From assembly GCA_004794655.1 (NCBI GenBank), contig SMMW01000001.1:13979501-14043500 (forward strand): a stretch of DNA of 64,000 bases, given 5' to 3'. The DNA comes from Marisa cornuarietis (Eukaryota > Mollusca > Gastropoda > Architaenioglossa > Ampullariidae). The notes under the pieces are model-generated. The model was given only the letters and a program-made list of their open reading frames with translations, did no database searches and was not told the DNA's origin. Position 1 is the first letter of the stretch. Every line of letters begins with the position of its first letter. The position numbers were made by a program, and so were the translations under genes. Below are positions 48,191 to 60,232 of this stretch, piece by piece.

Positions 48191-49477
48191 GTTTCATATT
48201 CGGAGATTAACAAAACCACTGAGAATCCGGTTTGAAAGATAAAGAAACACGGGTTTTTCGTTGCACAGGCTCAACCCAGAGCGTTGTTTGTGCTGCAGGT
48301 TTTCCTTCTCGTATTTATGTGGCTTTCACTGGATAACCAGAAAGTGGCCAGGAAGGGTATATCAATTTCAGTAACACGAATAGCAGGTAAACAGGATCTT
48401 AGCGACGCGTTCAGCGTGGTATAACACTCGCTTTAAAAAAAAGGTTGGGGGGGGGGGGGTGTTTACTATTTGTTCACATTTTTAATTAAGGGAGGAAGGG
48501 AATTCGGAAACTTTTCTTCTTCTTCTTCTGCTGGTGCTGCTGCTGCTGTTTTCCCATCCTCCTCCTCTTCTTGATCATCTTCGTCGTCGTTGTCAACTAT
48601 TTCTTGTCCATGGTGACATCATGGTGCTGAAGGCTATAACTGAAAGTAAAATGAATTTATCAGTGAAAACTTCAAAGCGTAGACTAGAGGTCCCCACAAA
48701 TAAACAAAACGACTGATGATGTCGCTGTATACTCGTTTGATGAAACATAGCCAAGATATAGCCAAGGCGTTTGATGAGTCAAGATATAAGCATGGTGTAT
48801 ATCGTTAATTTTTTTTTTCAGACGTTATCTGGAAGCCTGAAGGTATGGTCACGAGTACCATGCAGGACAATGGTGATGTATGGAGCCAGCAAGTCGAGAA
48901 TTATTCAAAACAATTTCTGAGTCCTGGGGCCCAGATGCACAACGAGTCGCTAGGCGCATGGTCAATTTCTGTGACAATGCTTACGACAAAAGCAGTTATT
49001 GGTCTATAACCAACCAGTCGATTTTGGCAAGTCCAAAAATAGACGACAAACAACTGCTCTGACCCAAAATCTTAAGTTAGCAGTTGTTAAGTCCGCTCGT
49101 GCACACGGGCACCGATTCCTGGTACGCAGGACCATAGCTGATTCAACTTAGCCAATGTAAGTAAGAAATTAAAGCTGGCTCCTAAACGACTCCATGTGAC
49201 TTCTCAAACGAAGGGAGGCTAAGTCCTTTTACAACCTCTCTAAAATTACATTAAGAGTACTACAGAGGTCAGCTGCAGTAAGCGTTGACTAAATCAACAT
49301 TGACTAACCAGGCCTGACTAAACCATGATTGACTGATTAAACCAGAGGCATACTAAAACATGGTTAACTGAAGCAGGTCTGTCTGAATAAAGGCTGACTG
49401 AATTATGGTCGACCGCAAAATGGTGTGTGCTATTTAAGCATATCATTTCTTCATGAAAGCTTCACATAAAATGTATT
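48191..49477. other. No gene seen; G run and TTC/CTG repeats near 48440-48550
   Basis: No supportable gene. The repeated TTGACTAA / GACTGA phrases near 49280-49400 look like decayed simple repeat. Confidence 0.4.
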
Positions 49478-49560
49478 TAATAATAATAATAATAATAATG
49501 TGAGCTTTTATAGCGCAGTTCCCCAGCAAAAACCAGGCTCACCGCGCTTTACAAAGAAAA
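49478..49560 (-). mobile_element. Retroelement 3' tail with (ATT)n end
   Basis: On the minus strand TGTAAAGCGC is followed about 35 bp later by GCGCTATAAAAG and then an (ATT)n run. The core matches the tail at 3157-3230. A short tandem repeat at the extreme 3' end is usual for CR1/L2-type LINEs and SINEs that borrow their tails. Confidence 0.6.
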
Positions 49561-49829
49561 ATCTGTCAACAAGAAAAGAGAGAAAAGTGCCCTTGAAGCA
49601 ACCAGCAAAAAATTAAAATCATAAGGGTAATTTCAACACACACGTGGACAAATAGACACACGGACACGTCAACATTAAAAGAAACATACATAGGTTTCTC
49701 TACATCGTTTCACATGTACAGATAACTTTTCTCACACATGCACATGCTTGTTGTTGAACATGTTAGTATTACTAGAGGAAAAAAATAACCTTTAAATTGA
49801 TACCAAAAACATGGGGACTAAAGCATAGT
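49561..49829. other. Possible body of the retroelement at 49478
   Basis: By position this may be the 5' part of the minus-strand retroelement. No head motif found. Confidence 0.3.
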
Positions 49830-50029
49830 GCTCTAAAACCAACTGTGAAAATATAGATCGCGATTTTTATGGACACGAAATACACACTGATTAATATTGG
49901 CATCAGAAGATGTCGAATTCCATAAACTACAAAACAAGCAGGTCTTTTGCTCAGAAAACAGCTCTCTAATGTGTCGAGATCTGCTGTAAAGGTAAAGCCG
50001 GATTGCGCTCCAACGTCAATCGCCGCCAT
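49830..50029 (-). CDS. Candidate membrane-protein exon A
   Basis: On the minus strand GTCGCCATGGCGGCG gives a strong start context, with a YY1-like motif, at 50029. The frame encodes MAAIDVGAQSGFTFTADL, a cysteine-bearing middle, then a hydrophobic segment (HLLMPILISVYFVSIKIAIY) that could span a membrane. No convincing donor is visible and the frame simply runs on to a stop at 49772. It may belong with the candidate exon at 50418-50579 on the same strand. No family recognised. Confidence 0.25.
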
Positions 50030-50417
50030 GGCGACAAGGTAACCTTGGAATCAATGCAGAGGTTTATGCAGGATGTTTCTTCCTCCATTATTCGCATCGT
50101 TCTGTTTGAGAAGGATTGTCGGTGAGCTCACACATTTATTTCATGATTTTGCAGTTCATTTAGTACGGAAAGCTCAATGACATGGATGTGCTATTGCATG
50201 TGCTAGTTTAAGAACAGCTGAATTCTTGTAGTACGATCATTAGGTTATTTTTAAAATCACCAGAAAAGCCAGATTCTGTTCAAGAATTTCTGGATTGAGC
50301 CACAGGAGGCAATCAACAGCATGTTGGGGTAGTCATCGTCTGTTCACTGGCGCCAGTCGTAACGATTGTGGAGAGAGAGTTGTGGATGCCAGTGAGACAC
50401 GCCCCTGTGTATGTCAC

Positions 50418-50579
50418 CTCCACTATGCAAGTATTTCAGAGCATGTAGTATAATCCACAGGATCTGTGTGACCGCTAGTTCTGGCAGTCCTGTTATGAAG
50501 AAGGCAGGCAGCAGGTCAACGGCGAGAACCAGAGCCGACAGCAGGTATGACTGTCTACAGTTCATGGCGATAGACGAAA
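50418..50579 (-). CDS. Candidate membrane-protein exon B
   Basis: On the minus strand a pyrimidine-rich acceptor (TCTCACATTACTGTAG) precedes the exon, and a fair donor GAG|GTGACA follows. The exon is exactly 54 codons long. Its frame encodes MNCRQSYLLSALVLAVDLLP, then FFITGLPELAVTQILWIILH, that is one or two hydrophobic segments with CTG-rich codon use. This is the most exon-like sequence between 48 and 56 kb. Product unknown. Confidence 0.35.
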
Positions 50580-50893
50580 CTACAGTAATGTGAGAGAATA
50601 ATCTCATGTTGTAACTGCTTAGTTAATACAAATAGTTCTTGTCCATAGATAATCGTAGATAAGCTGGGGACGCAGCAAACGCAGTCTGTAGGTATAGATC
50701 AAACTGTAGATCCAAACAAAATCATGCGATGAATGGCGTAATAAACCGTCACCTGGCTTTCGATTGGAATGCAGAAGGCCGTTGTTGGAACTAAATCGCC
50801 GCAGACAAGAAAATCATTGAAACAGAAAGACAAAGAAGCATGTGTCAAATAATAGGGACAAAACTCACCACAGGTCATAGAAGACAACAACAA
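50580..50893 (-). other. Possible further exon near 50740-50780
   Basis: On the minus strand a T-rich stretch ends TTTAG and is followed by a 38-nt segment ending CCAG|GTGACG. It could be a micro-exon of the same gene as exon B. Weak evidence. Confidence 0.15.
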
Positions 50894-51810
50894 AAATACT
50901 GAGAGCTAGTCCCCTCCAGCCGGTTAAGCGAAGGGACATTACTCTCATTTATATCCCAGCTTTCCGCTACGACAGCCGTAGACGCTGCGGCAAAGAAAAA
51001 GGGTTGACGATTATTATTATTGATAAGATGTTGATGATAATCAGAATGAAAACGTGATATTTTTATTATCTTCTGTTCTACCCATTGCTGTGTGCTGAAA
51101 GAATTTAATTCCCATGAGGTACACAAGTTATATAAAGAGATTTTGATGCTAGGAGAATAGTTAAGTCCACAGCTAGGCACTTAACAAAGATGTTTTAAAG
51201 TTGTTGTGTGCAAGGGGCTGCTGGCAACGCTCTGTACTTTCGACAGAAATCCACTGTGTACGCTTCAAAGCTATAGAAATAAACACAAAAAAGTAATTTA
51301 CATTAACTCTTGTCACGTGATAAGTATGCTGAATACATAGAGAAAGAGAGATGGAAAAAAGAGAAAACCGAGAGAGAAAGATAAAGAAGGGATAAAAAAA
51401 AAAGAAAATCGAGAATGGGTCACGCTTGTAAGTCTTTTGTCCCTTTTTAAACCAATGCAAGAAAGGGGAAGAGAAAGGAAAGTTGAAAACTCCCCCTTCA
51501 GTAAAACCGCGAACCCAGGGTTAATCCCAAGGTTGTCAACGAAAGCCCGCAACTTCACTGGGTTGGCTGGTGACAGCGAACGCCATAAATTTTCGGGAAA
51601 CTTTGTGTTGACAACCACAAATTAAAGGATGAGTCGACTGGGTGCGACACTGAACACCGTCATCATTTTCCATAGCCACGATAATGCTTGCCTGGTGATA
51701 CCATGAACAGCGGCTTGTTATCAGTATTGTGAAGTACAAGGTTGACTTCTCGCAGTCGTGCTAAACCTAGGCACGCAGATTTGTTTGTTTGCTTGTTTTC
51801 TTTTTTGGGG
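50894..51810. other. No gene seen
   Basis: Unique sequence with GA-rich patches near 51340-51400. Confidence 0.5.
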
Positions 51811-51837
51811 GTGGTGGTGGTGGTGGTGGTGGTGGCG
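51811..51837. repeat. (GGT)n microsatellite
   Basis: About nine units, preceded by a T run and a G run and followed by G-rich DNA to 51895. Confidence 0.92.
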
Positions 51838-52087
51838 GATGGGATAGGGTCAATGGGGAGGGGAGGGGTGGGGTTTGGAGGGGAGTAGGTGGTTTGAGAA
51901 AAATTTCTACAAGAGAGTTAAAATTTCTGATGCTACAATAGTTGTAAACTTAAAGCCTCAAAATCGAGGGGGAAAATAACTGAAATAAGATGCTCGTTTC
52001 TCTTTTTCACAGAAATGGTTATGTGCTTTGTTCAGAACAACTAATGATACAAAATTGTTCCGCGTTTTTCTGAGACTAACAAATAAT

Positions 52088-52410
52088 GTGTAGTGACGTG
52101 TAGCAATTTGCAGCGACCTGTAGTGACTTGTAGCGATGTGTAGCGACTTGTAGTGACGTGTAGGGACTGTAGTGATGTGTAGTGATGTGTAGCGACATGT
52201 AGAGATGTGTAGCGACTTGTACTAATATTTAGTGATGTGTACCGACTTGTAGTGACGTTACAGATTGTAGTGACGCATAGTGATGCGTAGCGACATGTAG
52301 TGATGTGCAGTGATCGGTAGCGACATGCAGTGACGGTAGTAATGTGTAGTGACGTGCAGTGATTGTAGTAATGTGAAACGACGTGCAGTGACGTGTAGTG
52401 ACGTGCTGTC
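52088..52410. repeat. 10-bp-period minisatellite, about 32 units (GTGTAGYGAY)
   Basis: The units GTGTAGTGAC, TTGTAGCGAT and ATGTAGTGAC run head to tail with few one-base gaps. The third to sixth positions (GTAG) are best kept. Units vary but spacing holds near 10 bp for about 320 bp. The reverse strand reads as His/Thr-rich low-complexity peptide and is not a gene. Confidence 0.93.
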
Positions 52411-53003
52411 TACGTTTCGTGTAGGTGTACAAGTCGCTATAGTTTCCAATCTGCAAGTTGCCTACGGAGTGTTGGGCGCAATTGAGGTTCTCTCAGGTCC
52501 AAATACAGGTATCACTCACAGGTGTGTGTAACATAGAAGGTTCGTATCTGACTGAAGTATGTGAGACATTTACGAGTCTCTAAAAATGCATGGGCTACGA
52601 ATGCAAACCTCTGGGCGCGATTGCGTACTGCACGTGCAAAGCTTAATTTTCAAAAACTGTCAACAACATGCAGTTATCAAACTAAAAAGGGTCTCTTATT
52701 CATTTATAGATCAATTAATTTACCCGTTTTTTATCAGAGCGAATTTTTGCAAGTCCTAAGTTTAATCGTCTAAACTCTAAAACCTAGCTTGCTGAACAGC
52801 ACTACATTTGTAACAAAAAGCTTTTATTCACGATTTCATTACGTTTCGCTTCTTTGTCATGCAAACCGTCTTGTCGTCATGTTTTTCCTCGAAGTTATTA
52901 CAAACAGTAAAGGTCATTTATTTCTCGCGAAAAATCCTACTAATCGGTGCTCAAAGTGTACAGTCCGGAAGTTAATGCGGGCACAGCTCGCAGTCATAGA
53001 ACC
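52411..53003. other. No gene seen
   Basis: Unique sequence. Confidence 0.5.
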
Positions 53004-53090
53004 AATAATACCTAGAAGTATTATCAATAATACCTAGGAGTATTACCAATTATACCTATGAATGTTACTAATAATACCTAGAAGGATATG
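53004..53090. repeat. 22-bp tandem repeat, four units, self-complementary
   Basis: AATAATACCTAGAAGTATTATC and variants start at 53004, 53026, 53048 and 53070. Each unit is nearly a palindrome around CCTAG(G). Confidence 0.9.
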
Positions 53091-54289
53091 AAGCGATCTG
53101 ACAGGCGTTAAGAGCAGCCAAGTTTGTAGAAGGGAGCTTCACCACGGAATGTGTTCTTTACCAACAGAGCCACCGTGGCTACGCCTTCTTAGAAAGTCAA
53201 AGGAAAGCCCCTTCCGTTCCTAAAACCAAGAAGCAGAAATGTTCAGGTACGTTAGCTGTCGTTTTTAAACCATTCAGTGTTCACTTTTATCCACCTTTTG
53301 CTCAAATCCTCTCTAGAACTGCCATCGTCCGAAGATGTTTTATCAAGTATCTTTTCCTCGAGTGAAGATTTATAATTGCTGAACGCTACTCTTCATCGAC
53401 GCTTTTTTAACTATACATGTATACTTCGGGTTCTCTTTCATCAGATTCTTTTCTCCTCAGTAAAAAACAAGACAGGTGTATTGTTACCTGACATACGCCT
53501 CCTGTGTGAAGGTAACTGATCGCAAGTGTCATCGTCGATCACCTTAAGCGTGGTATTATTCAGTTAAAAACAGTTATCCTTTGATACTTAATCCGCATCG
53601 CAAATCTCATCTTTAGTCATCTATAACAGGTTTTTTATTTAGTCAAAACTGTTACTTTTTTGCACCAGAGCTTGCTTTTTCTCTGTCCGTGTCTGTTCAG
53701 CCATATTTTACTGCATGGTCGATATTTTTCAAATGTTATGAGGTGTTAAATCATAAAACTTTATTTTTTGTAAAACCATGGTACAAACATGAGAGGTGGG
53801 CCTACTTGTATCCCTTTGATGTTTTCTCTCGAGACCTGTAAATCATTTACGGATCTGAGTGTCGAAACTAAACGCATGACAGTCATGTAATCTCCGTAAG
53901 AAACAGTAAGATTTATTAAATCGTCAATATTTATGAGAGTTTTGAACCTTTCCATCGGTTGTAATTTTGATTTAAACGTGTTAACACCAGCAGGAACTCA
54001 CACACGGGCGTTCAACAGAAGGGAGAGGGATATGGACAATAAACAAAGACCAATCAACATGCAGAAGGAGTGGGAAAGTCTAGAACTAAACTTCTTTTGA
54101 ACTCCTGGTACTTCCTTTCTCAACGCTATCCCATCAGCCTCCGACCTTCGCCATCAAGACCGACATCTTCCCAGCAGACCTTGCGCCAACCCCACTGCGA
54201 CACAAAAGAGGATGACGGGAAGGTCTCGAATTGTAATCTTGTCACCCGAAGCCTCGCGGCCTTGATGAACGACTGTCGCCTCATTCTGT
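53091..54289. other. No gene seen
   Basis: AT-leaning unique sequence. Confidence 0.5.
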
Positions 54290-54420
54290 GCCACGACAGG
54301 TTCGCACGTGCGCGGGGGGGGGGTGGCGGTCCATGCGCGCACGCACGGGATTGATCGCGCCGGCGCGATAGAGCAGCTTAGTCGCGCCAATTGTTGGCGC
54401 TAGAGCTTGATTTGTCTCCC
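54290..54420. promoter_or_regulatory. CpG-rich patch with a palindromic double E2F-like site
   Basis: GCGCCAATTGTTGGCGC (54384-54400) carries TTGGCGC, an E2F-type core, in both orientations around a 3-bp spacer. GCGCGC-rich DNA precedes it. Possible promoter or enhancer; no exon found nearby. Confidence 0.3.
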
Positions 54421-55290
54421 CTGTAAGATGATTGGTAAAGGGACAGTATTTCAGCGGCCAGAGAACTTAGCAGCCGAGCGTCCTGCAAACCGCGTGCAGC
54501 GGGGTTATTAGAAGTCACCCACCACAGAGTTCAGGGGACAAAGTCAGTTGGGAGGAAGCACTGCGCACTTTCTCATAAACGCCTCTTCTCCTCTCAGCTG
54601 ATACAAACAACGGAGAATTAAAACCTGTGCATGTGTGTGAGTGTTTGCGTGTCTGCATGTCTTTGCGCGATAATGGTTTTCAAGACTGAACTACTGCGGA
54701 GAAACTCGCTAGGAGTATTGCGTATGCATTCACCCCAACCCTCAGACTTTCACTTTTTTTTAACCCGTAAATATTTGAGCTCACTCAGGTCACAAGCACG
54801 TAAAGAAGACGTTTTATCACGAGAAGGTCAAAGGAATGTAGCTGTCAAAGCGATTTACAAAGAAAATTGTCTCTCTCGTACTATCTTCTGCCCTCCCCCC
54901 TTTCCGCGTCTGCTCTTGTGGCTGTCGTGTTCCCTTATACTAAAATGATATCCTAGTGTGACTACCATACCCACTCATTGTTTTGGAAGCGTGCAGCATG
55001 GCCTATACGTCATATCTGATTATTCTTCCCTTGGTTATCTTCTGCAATATCTGCGCCAACTCCCCTTTTCTTTCTGTCTCTTTGTGTGTGGGTTCTTCCT
55101 TTTTTTTCTCTCTCTCTCTCTCTCACACGCGCGTGCGCGCGCATCAAAAGGACACGTAGCTAAAAGACTTTTTGTGACTAAATTTACGCGAACGCTTCGT
55201 TTTTATTTGTAAGTACATAGTGTGTGTTCCTGTGCCTTCATGCTCACGTGTGTGAATGTGTGTTTCTGTGTGTCGGTGAGAAAGAAAGAG
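54421..55290. other. No gene seen
   Basis: Unique sequence, with a CT run and CGCG-type tract near 55108-55142. Confidence 0.5.
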
Positions 55291-55323
55291 CGCGCCCGCG
55301 TGTGTGTGTGTGTGTGTGTGTGG
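55291..55323. repeat. (CG)-(TG)n tract
   Basis: Short GC-rich start passing into a GT run. Confidence 0.88.
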
Positions 55324-56379
55324 CACGAAGTCTTTTCGGTAAGACTAGTCTCTGTGGTGCTGCCTCATTGGGGTCGCGTCACAGGACCTCGTGCACCCAA
55401 CTCACCCCGTCTGTTGGCCACCACATCGCACACTTGATGAGATTTTCGGATGGAGGCAGCGAACTCGCCGTTTTTTCGTCATGGTTTTGCTCCCCTGTCT
55501 CCGCTAGGCGGGGCTTGCGATTGCTTCGGGGTCAGGGTTCGCTTCCGCCGCGACCCCTCTATGTTTTTTCCACACCTTTAAATGTTTTCAGACGCCGGTG
55601 TTAGATCGAAATCTTCCAGTCAGTTAGCGATAGGACCTCTTTTAAATCGATCAATTCTATGTTTAGAATTTGTGAAAGGAGGTGTTGTGGTAGTAACGGA
55701 GGACAGGAGATGTGGGTTGACCCATGATACTCTGAACGAGAGAGAAAGAGGGGGGGGGGAAGAGAGAGAAAGCACAAGATACTATACTATTCTGGCCCAG
55801 TTTTATAGGTGTATGACATGATAACTGAAAATGTATAATTCATATAATTAACATGCTAAATATTAGATGTCCATTCATTCATGTATACATAACGGGGTGC
55901 GCTTGGCCGCACAAGGCGTTACCTTACCAGACAGATGTATACGACAGTATTAATACAGTCAAGCTGCTAGTCACCATGCAATTATGTGTATGCCCAGGTA
56001 CAGACCCAGATGTACATCAAGCTGTACAACAGATTTTTCTAAAATCATTAGTTTTATCACATCATGTTACCAACGTATGTAAACTAACATTTCTATCTGA
56101 AGTATGGGTAAGAGTAAAGGTCTTCAATCCATGTTACCGTAACCTTTCCTTATTTCTTATGTTTTGTAAGTGAGCAAGGCAATGTGTAGTATGATTACCA
56201 TTTTGGTGTTTGACATCAAAAGTGCGAAATGAAAAAGGTAAGGGTGTTTAAAGTATTTTGAGGTATGAAATGTTCACGAAGATCCCTATATTCTGGGAAT
56301 ACAAGAAGAAAGTACTGTTCAGTTTCGGTTGTATTAGGACAAAAGGATGGTTTAAGCATTCAATGCTTTATTTGCTTTT
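55324..56379. other. No gene called; may include the 3' part of the decayed LINE
   Basis: A GC-rich segment (55360-55560) is followed from about 55850 by AT-rich DNA that may be the degraded downstream part of the minus-strand LINE at 56380-56660. The plus-strand frame at 55853-56173 is then a shadow. Confidence 0.35.
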
Positions 56380-56660
56380 CACCGGTTAAAATACACAAAG
56401 TGAAAAATACTATACCTAGATATGTGTATGAATTTACAAGTTTTAAAGAATTGCCAAAGTAACGAGATATAAAACCACCATTCCTAAAAAAAAAATAATA
56501 AAAAAAAAATTTAGATTTGACTTATCTAGATTAATAGCAAGGCTGAAAGACTGATAAAGAGAATTCAACTGATTTTGTAGGCTAATGATTATGTGTGACA
56601 CTAGGGCAACATAATCGGCAAAACATCAAATAAATAGCTCAATAAATTAAGAGGTCAAGC
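56380..56660 (-). mobile_element. Decayed LINE reverse-transcriptase fragment
   Basis: On the minus strand FADYVALVSHIIISLQNQLN continues to NSLYQ (56551-56622), then INLDKSN (about 56514-56534), GGFISRYFGN and LVNSYTYLGIVFFT (about 56395-56480). This is the order seen in non-LTR reverse transcriptases: catalytic motif, helix with LQ-QL, thumb region, SYTYLG. The catalytic YADD is now FADY, an in-frame stop precedes it, and the blocks are in different frames, so the copy is dead. Confidence 0.75.
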
Positions 56661-56693
56661 TGAATACCATGTTTCCTATACTAATTTATATTC

Positions 56694-56815
56694 TTCGTTC
56701 GTTCATTTATAAACGAAGTGGACAGTATAGAGCTACAAGAGATAGTCAAATATACGCCTATGCCTATCTCTTATACTTCCTGACTGTTCACTTTGTTTAT
56801 AAATGAACGAACGAA
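56694..56815. repeat. Inverted repeat (hairpin), arms about 52 nt, loop about 18 nt
   Basis: TTCGTTCGTTCATTTATAAA at 56694 recurs inverted, ending at 56815. The outer 32 positions have two mismatches, and the inner part pairs more loosely. Weaker pairing extends outward by about 10 bp per side. It may be a foldback MITE or a long RNA hairpin. It lies just upstream, in minus-strand sense, of the decayed LINE. Confidence 0.8.
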
Positions 56816-59800
56816 TGAAATAAAATAGAGGGAAAGAGAAAAAAAATCTGCTGATCATAGGAGGAAGAAGGAACCGCACTAAACAGCAAAAGTGCGTATT
56901 TATGTTTATTTTAAATTGCGTCTTATTTTGCCCTTCCCTACCTTCACGAAGGTGGGGACTTAGGGGTAGAGCGGGGTAGAGCATCAAGGTGACCCTCGTG
57001 AAACGACATGATGACTGACGAGTTACTGCCCCTCAGAAGACGCTTAACACGCACGAGGCGGTACTCTTTATGTTCTCGCAGTCTTTATCTGCATGAGTTT
57101 GCACGGGACTTCCCATCATTAGCGGTGAAAGGAAACATTCCTGCACTGTCTCCAGTAGGATGTTTGCACCCGCTCCTTGCAGAAACACTTACACGTTGAA
57201 TGATAGCGTACTTGCCACTGCCGCAGCGCCGCCATTAACTCTGGGAGCAAAGGGAGGTCACTCGAAATTGACAGTTTCTGCGATCCATGTGGTTGCCGGT
57301 CATTGGGACCGTAAACGTCACATCCGTTTTTCGGCTGGATCTTGCACGTGCTTGTCGACTGTTTCGTGAATGATAATTCAGCGGGATGCTATGTGCATGA
57401 AACTGGCTCTGTCAGAGAGAGAGAGAGAGAAAGAGAGAACGAGAAAGCACACTCGCTCGTGCCTTTAAAGGAGTAAAGAAATCTTTTGAAAGAGAGAAAA
57501 GGGAAAAAAGTGAGGAAGAAACGGAGAAAAATAAAATTGAAATAAAATGTTTCGACCAACAGATTTCCTTGCCACCACTCAGCGAGTGTTATCGTAGTGA
57601 AATGCTCCAACGTTGCATGTATACAAACCTGCTTACCTACATACATACCTACATACATACACACCTGATTTCATTTTGTGCTGTTATGCTTGTGTCTGTC
57701 TTATTTTTGTTTTGTCTCTCTTTTCATCTCTTTTTTTTCTAAGGAAAAAAATTTGGCCCCTAAATATACCGCTTCGAGGAAAAACCTTTTTATTTAAAAA
57801 TGCAAACTCGAACCAATGAAAGATTGTTTTCACACTTTTGCCTTTGTTATAAGGAATTCTTTTCATAAGTAAGCAATTTTGAGGAGCTACCATTCTAGGT
57901 TTTTTTAAATCCAATGATTTATTTTTAATCCAATGGAGGCAGCTGTGTCGTCATTGGCCTCTACTAAACGACCAACTTCTTATTGCAATGTTTGTCGGCG
58001 GGTACGTCGAAAGCGGGGTGGAGTATTACCCTAAATTTTGGGGCAGAGCATGCTGTCCTGAGCTCTACCCAGTAATTAGATCAAATCTGCAATCAACAAG
58101 CTGCAAAATGAGCAATTCATACAGCCATTGTGGAGGACCTGTAAACGGCAGCGAATCAACAAAGCCACAAACAGAGCATGGACAGCTACAGCTTGTCGAG
58201 GGTTAATAGACCAGCTGGCGACGTGTGTACACCTGGGGTTAAACTTCTTAGGCCTCCTGCTACGAGAAACACCTTTTCATGTCCCTTGTTAGACCTTAAT
58301 TTATCATCACCGTTTCCTCTGCCCGGAGCAAAACAGAGATTAAAAAAAAAACAGAAGGCATTTTTATTTTTAAATATCTGATTTGCTTTTAGATCAAGCT
58401 TGTCGAAACATGGCGATTTTAAGTTTCCTGGTAGTAGCGAACCCGCTGGGCTACCGAGAAAACCTGGTTCCCGCCTTTCCTGGCTGCAGGAGACCGAGGG
58501 TGGATGCGATGCGGGTGGCGCGGTGGCCCGCGTGCGAACTCTTTGATGCCGATATCAGGGCGAAAAGCCCGCCCGAGCCCTGCTAAGGACGGGAGATAGA
58601 CGAGCGCTTAATGTGTTGTCTTTTCAGTCTGAACTTTCCCCGAGGCTGTCTCTTAGTGCAGGGCGACATGGGGAGCCACTTTATTCCATACTCTTCTGAT
58701 CTTCTTCTGCTTCTTCTTCTTCTTCTCCAAATCATCCTTTATCATTTTATCACTCGGTGTTTTACGGGTACTGGCGTAATGCGTGCAAGCACAAGTTATG
58801 CTAAATTTTGTAAGTGTGACAGTGTGAGTATATTCTGCGAAAGATTGGAGGAGATTGACTTTATTTGTCAAAAAGTACTTTAAAAGTATGGCGAACGACT
58901 GTACACAACTATTTAACTGTTTGATGAATATGAGCAGAGGAGAGACGAAAGGATAGACAAATGGAATGAGGGATAGACAGAAAACGAGAGCAAGTTGTTA
59001 CCAAGATAGATGCTCGCGCACGTACACACACACACACAGGCACTCAAATACGCGAGACACTCATTCACACACACAACCCAACTACCCCTACACACACGCA
59101 CGCGCTCGCTTGCATGCACACACACACACTTCGGCGCAAAGATTATTTACAGCATCGAAAGAAGCGTGGTACAAGTAAACAAGTAAACTTATTTCCGATG
59201 GAAGCGTGATGTAGCCGGCATGGAAATAAGTATCTGTAGACAGTGGGAAAGACAGTTACCAATAGCCGGAGTATGGGGCAGGAGGTGGGTGGAGGAGATG
59301 TGCCTCAGATTTAATTTCCGTCTTTTGTCAGAGCTGCAGTCAAACAGAAGCCTTTTCATTTCCTGACAATATGAGATGGTATATTTTATGTCGTGGGATT
59401 TTGCCACTTCACTCAAATAGGATGGATGGACAGTTCTGACCCTTTGGGGAGTCACGGAGAATCAGGATTGACATCCTGAGCCCGTTTCTTTTCTTAGTCT
59501 TCTTTGATTGGCTACAGCAAAAATCAAAATGTGTTTTGCTTTTATTGACGAACGAATAGCTGATGATGCCTTTTGAGTCAAGAACTTAATAGACAGGAAA
59601 GTGGGCCCGCTACTGCATTAGAAGATGACACTTAAGACTCGAGACAAGATGGAGGTAGTGGGGGGGGGGGAAGAAATAATCGAGTGTTATTAGATGTCAA
59701 CTGAACTATTATTGCACATGTCCTCCAGTGATCAAATTTATTCGCATCTTACCTGTCTTAAAAACTTCAATCGGCCGACCTATTTACTAGACTACGCTGT

Positions 59801-60232
59801 GGCTGCTGGGCGGGTGGGCAGGTGGAATGGGGGTGGGGGTATATTAAAACTAAACGATCTAAAATATTTTGTCGAAATCCTTATCGCTAATTGATGACAG
59901 CCATGCAAACGTCTTAGAAACGAAGAGACAGCCAGCTTACAGTTACTCACCCGATAGAATATCTCTCTTTACTTTCTTGTTTTTCACCCTATCCCATTAG
60001 CCCTCCATGCATTATTGACGATTGTAATTAGAAGGCGTGTTAAATCCGGATGGCAAACGCTTCCGAAGCTTTCACACATTTTCTAGCCGTGCCTGTCTGT
60101 TCACACAGCATGCACCATCAACACAGCTCATCGACACCGGATCCAAAAGACGATCAGCAGAGCAAACTCGTGCTCCGACTGTTGGGGGGAGGGAGAGGGA
60201 GGGTGGGGAAGAGGTATCGAATGCCTATTTGT
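56816..60232. other. No gene called
   Basis: Mostly unique DNA with short simple repeats: GA near 57413-57431, TTC near 58690-58726, CA-rich at 59023-59130 and a G run at 59660. A CpG-rich segment at 58440-58590 holds a 59-codon frame beginning AACATGGCGATT (YY1-like) with a hydrophobic start, too weak to call. Confidence 0.45.

Noticed and set aside
52229..52456. His/Thr-rich minus-strand ORFs
   Set aside because: Produced by the 10-bp minisatellite; three frames look alike.
55853..56462. Plus-strand ORFs of 106 and 65 codons
   Set aside because: They overlap, or lie next to, minus-strand LINE remains and have no motif of their own.
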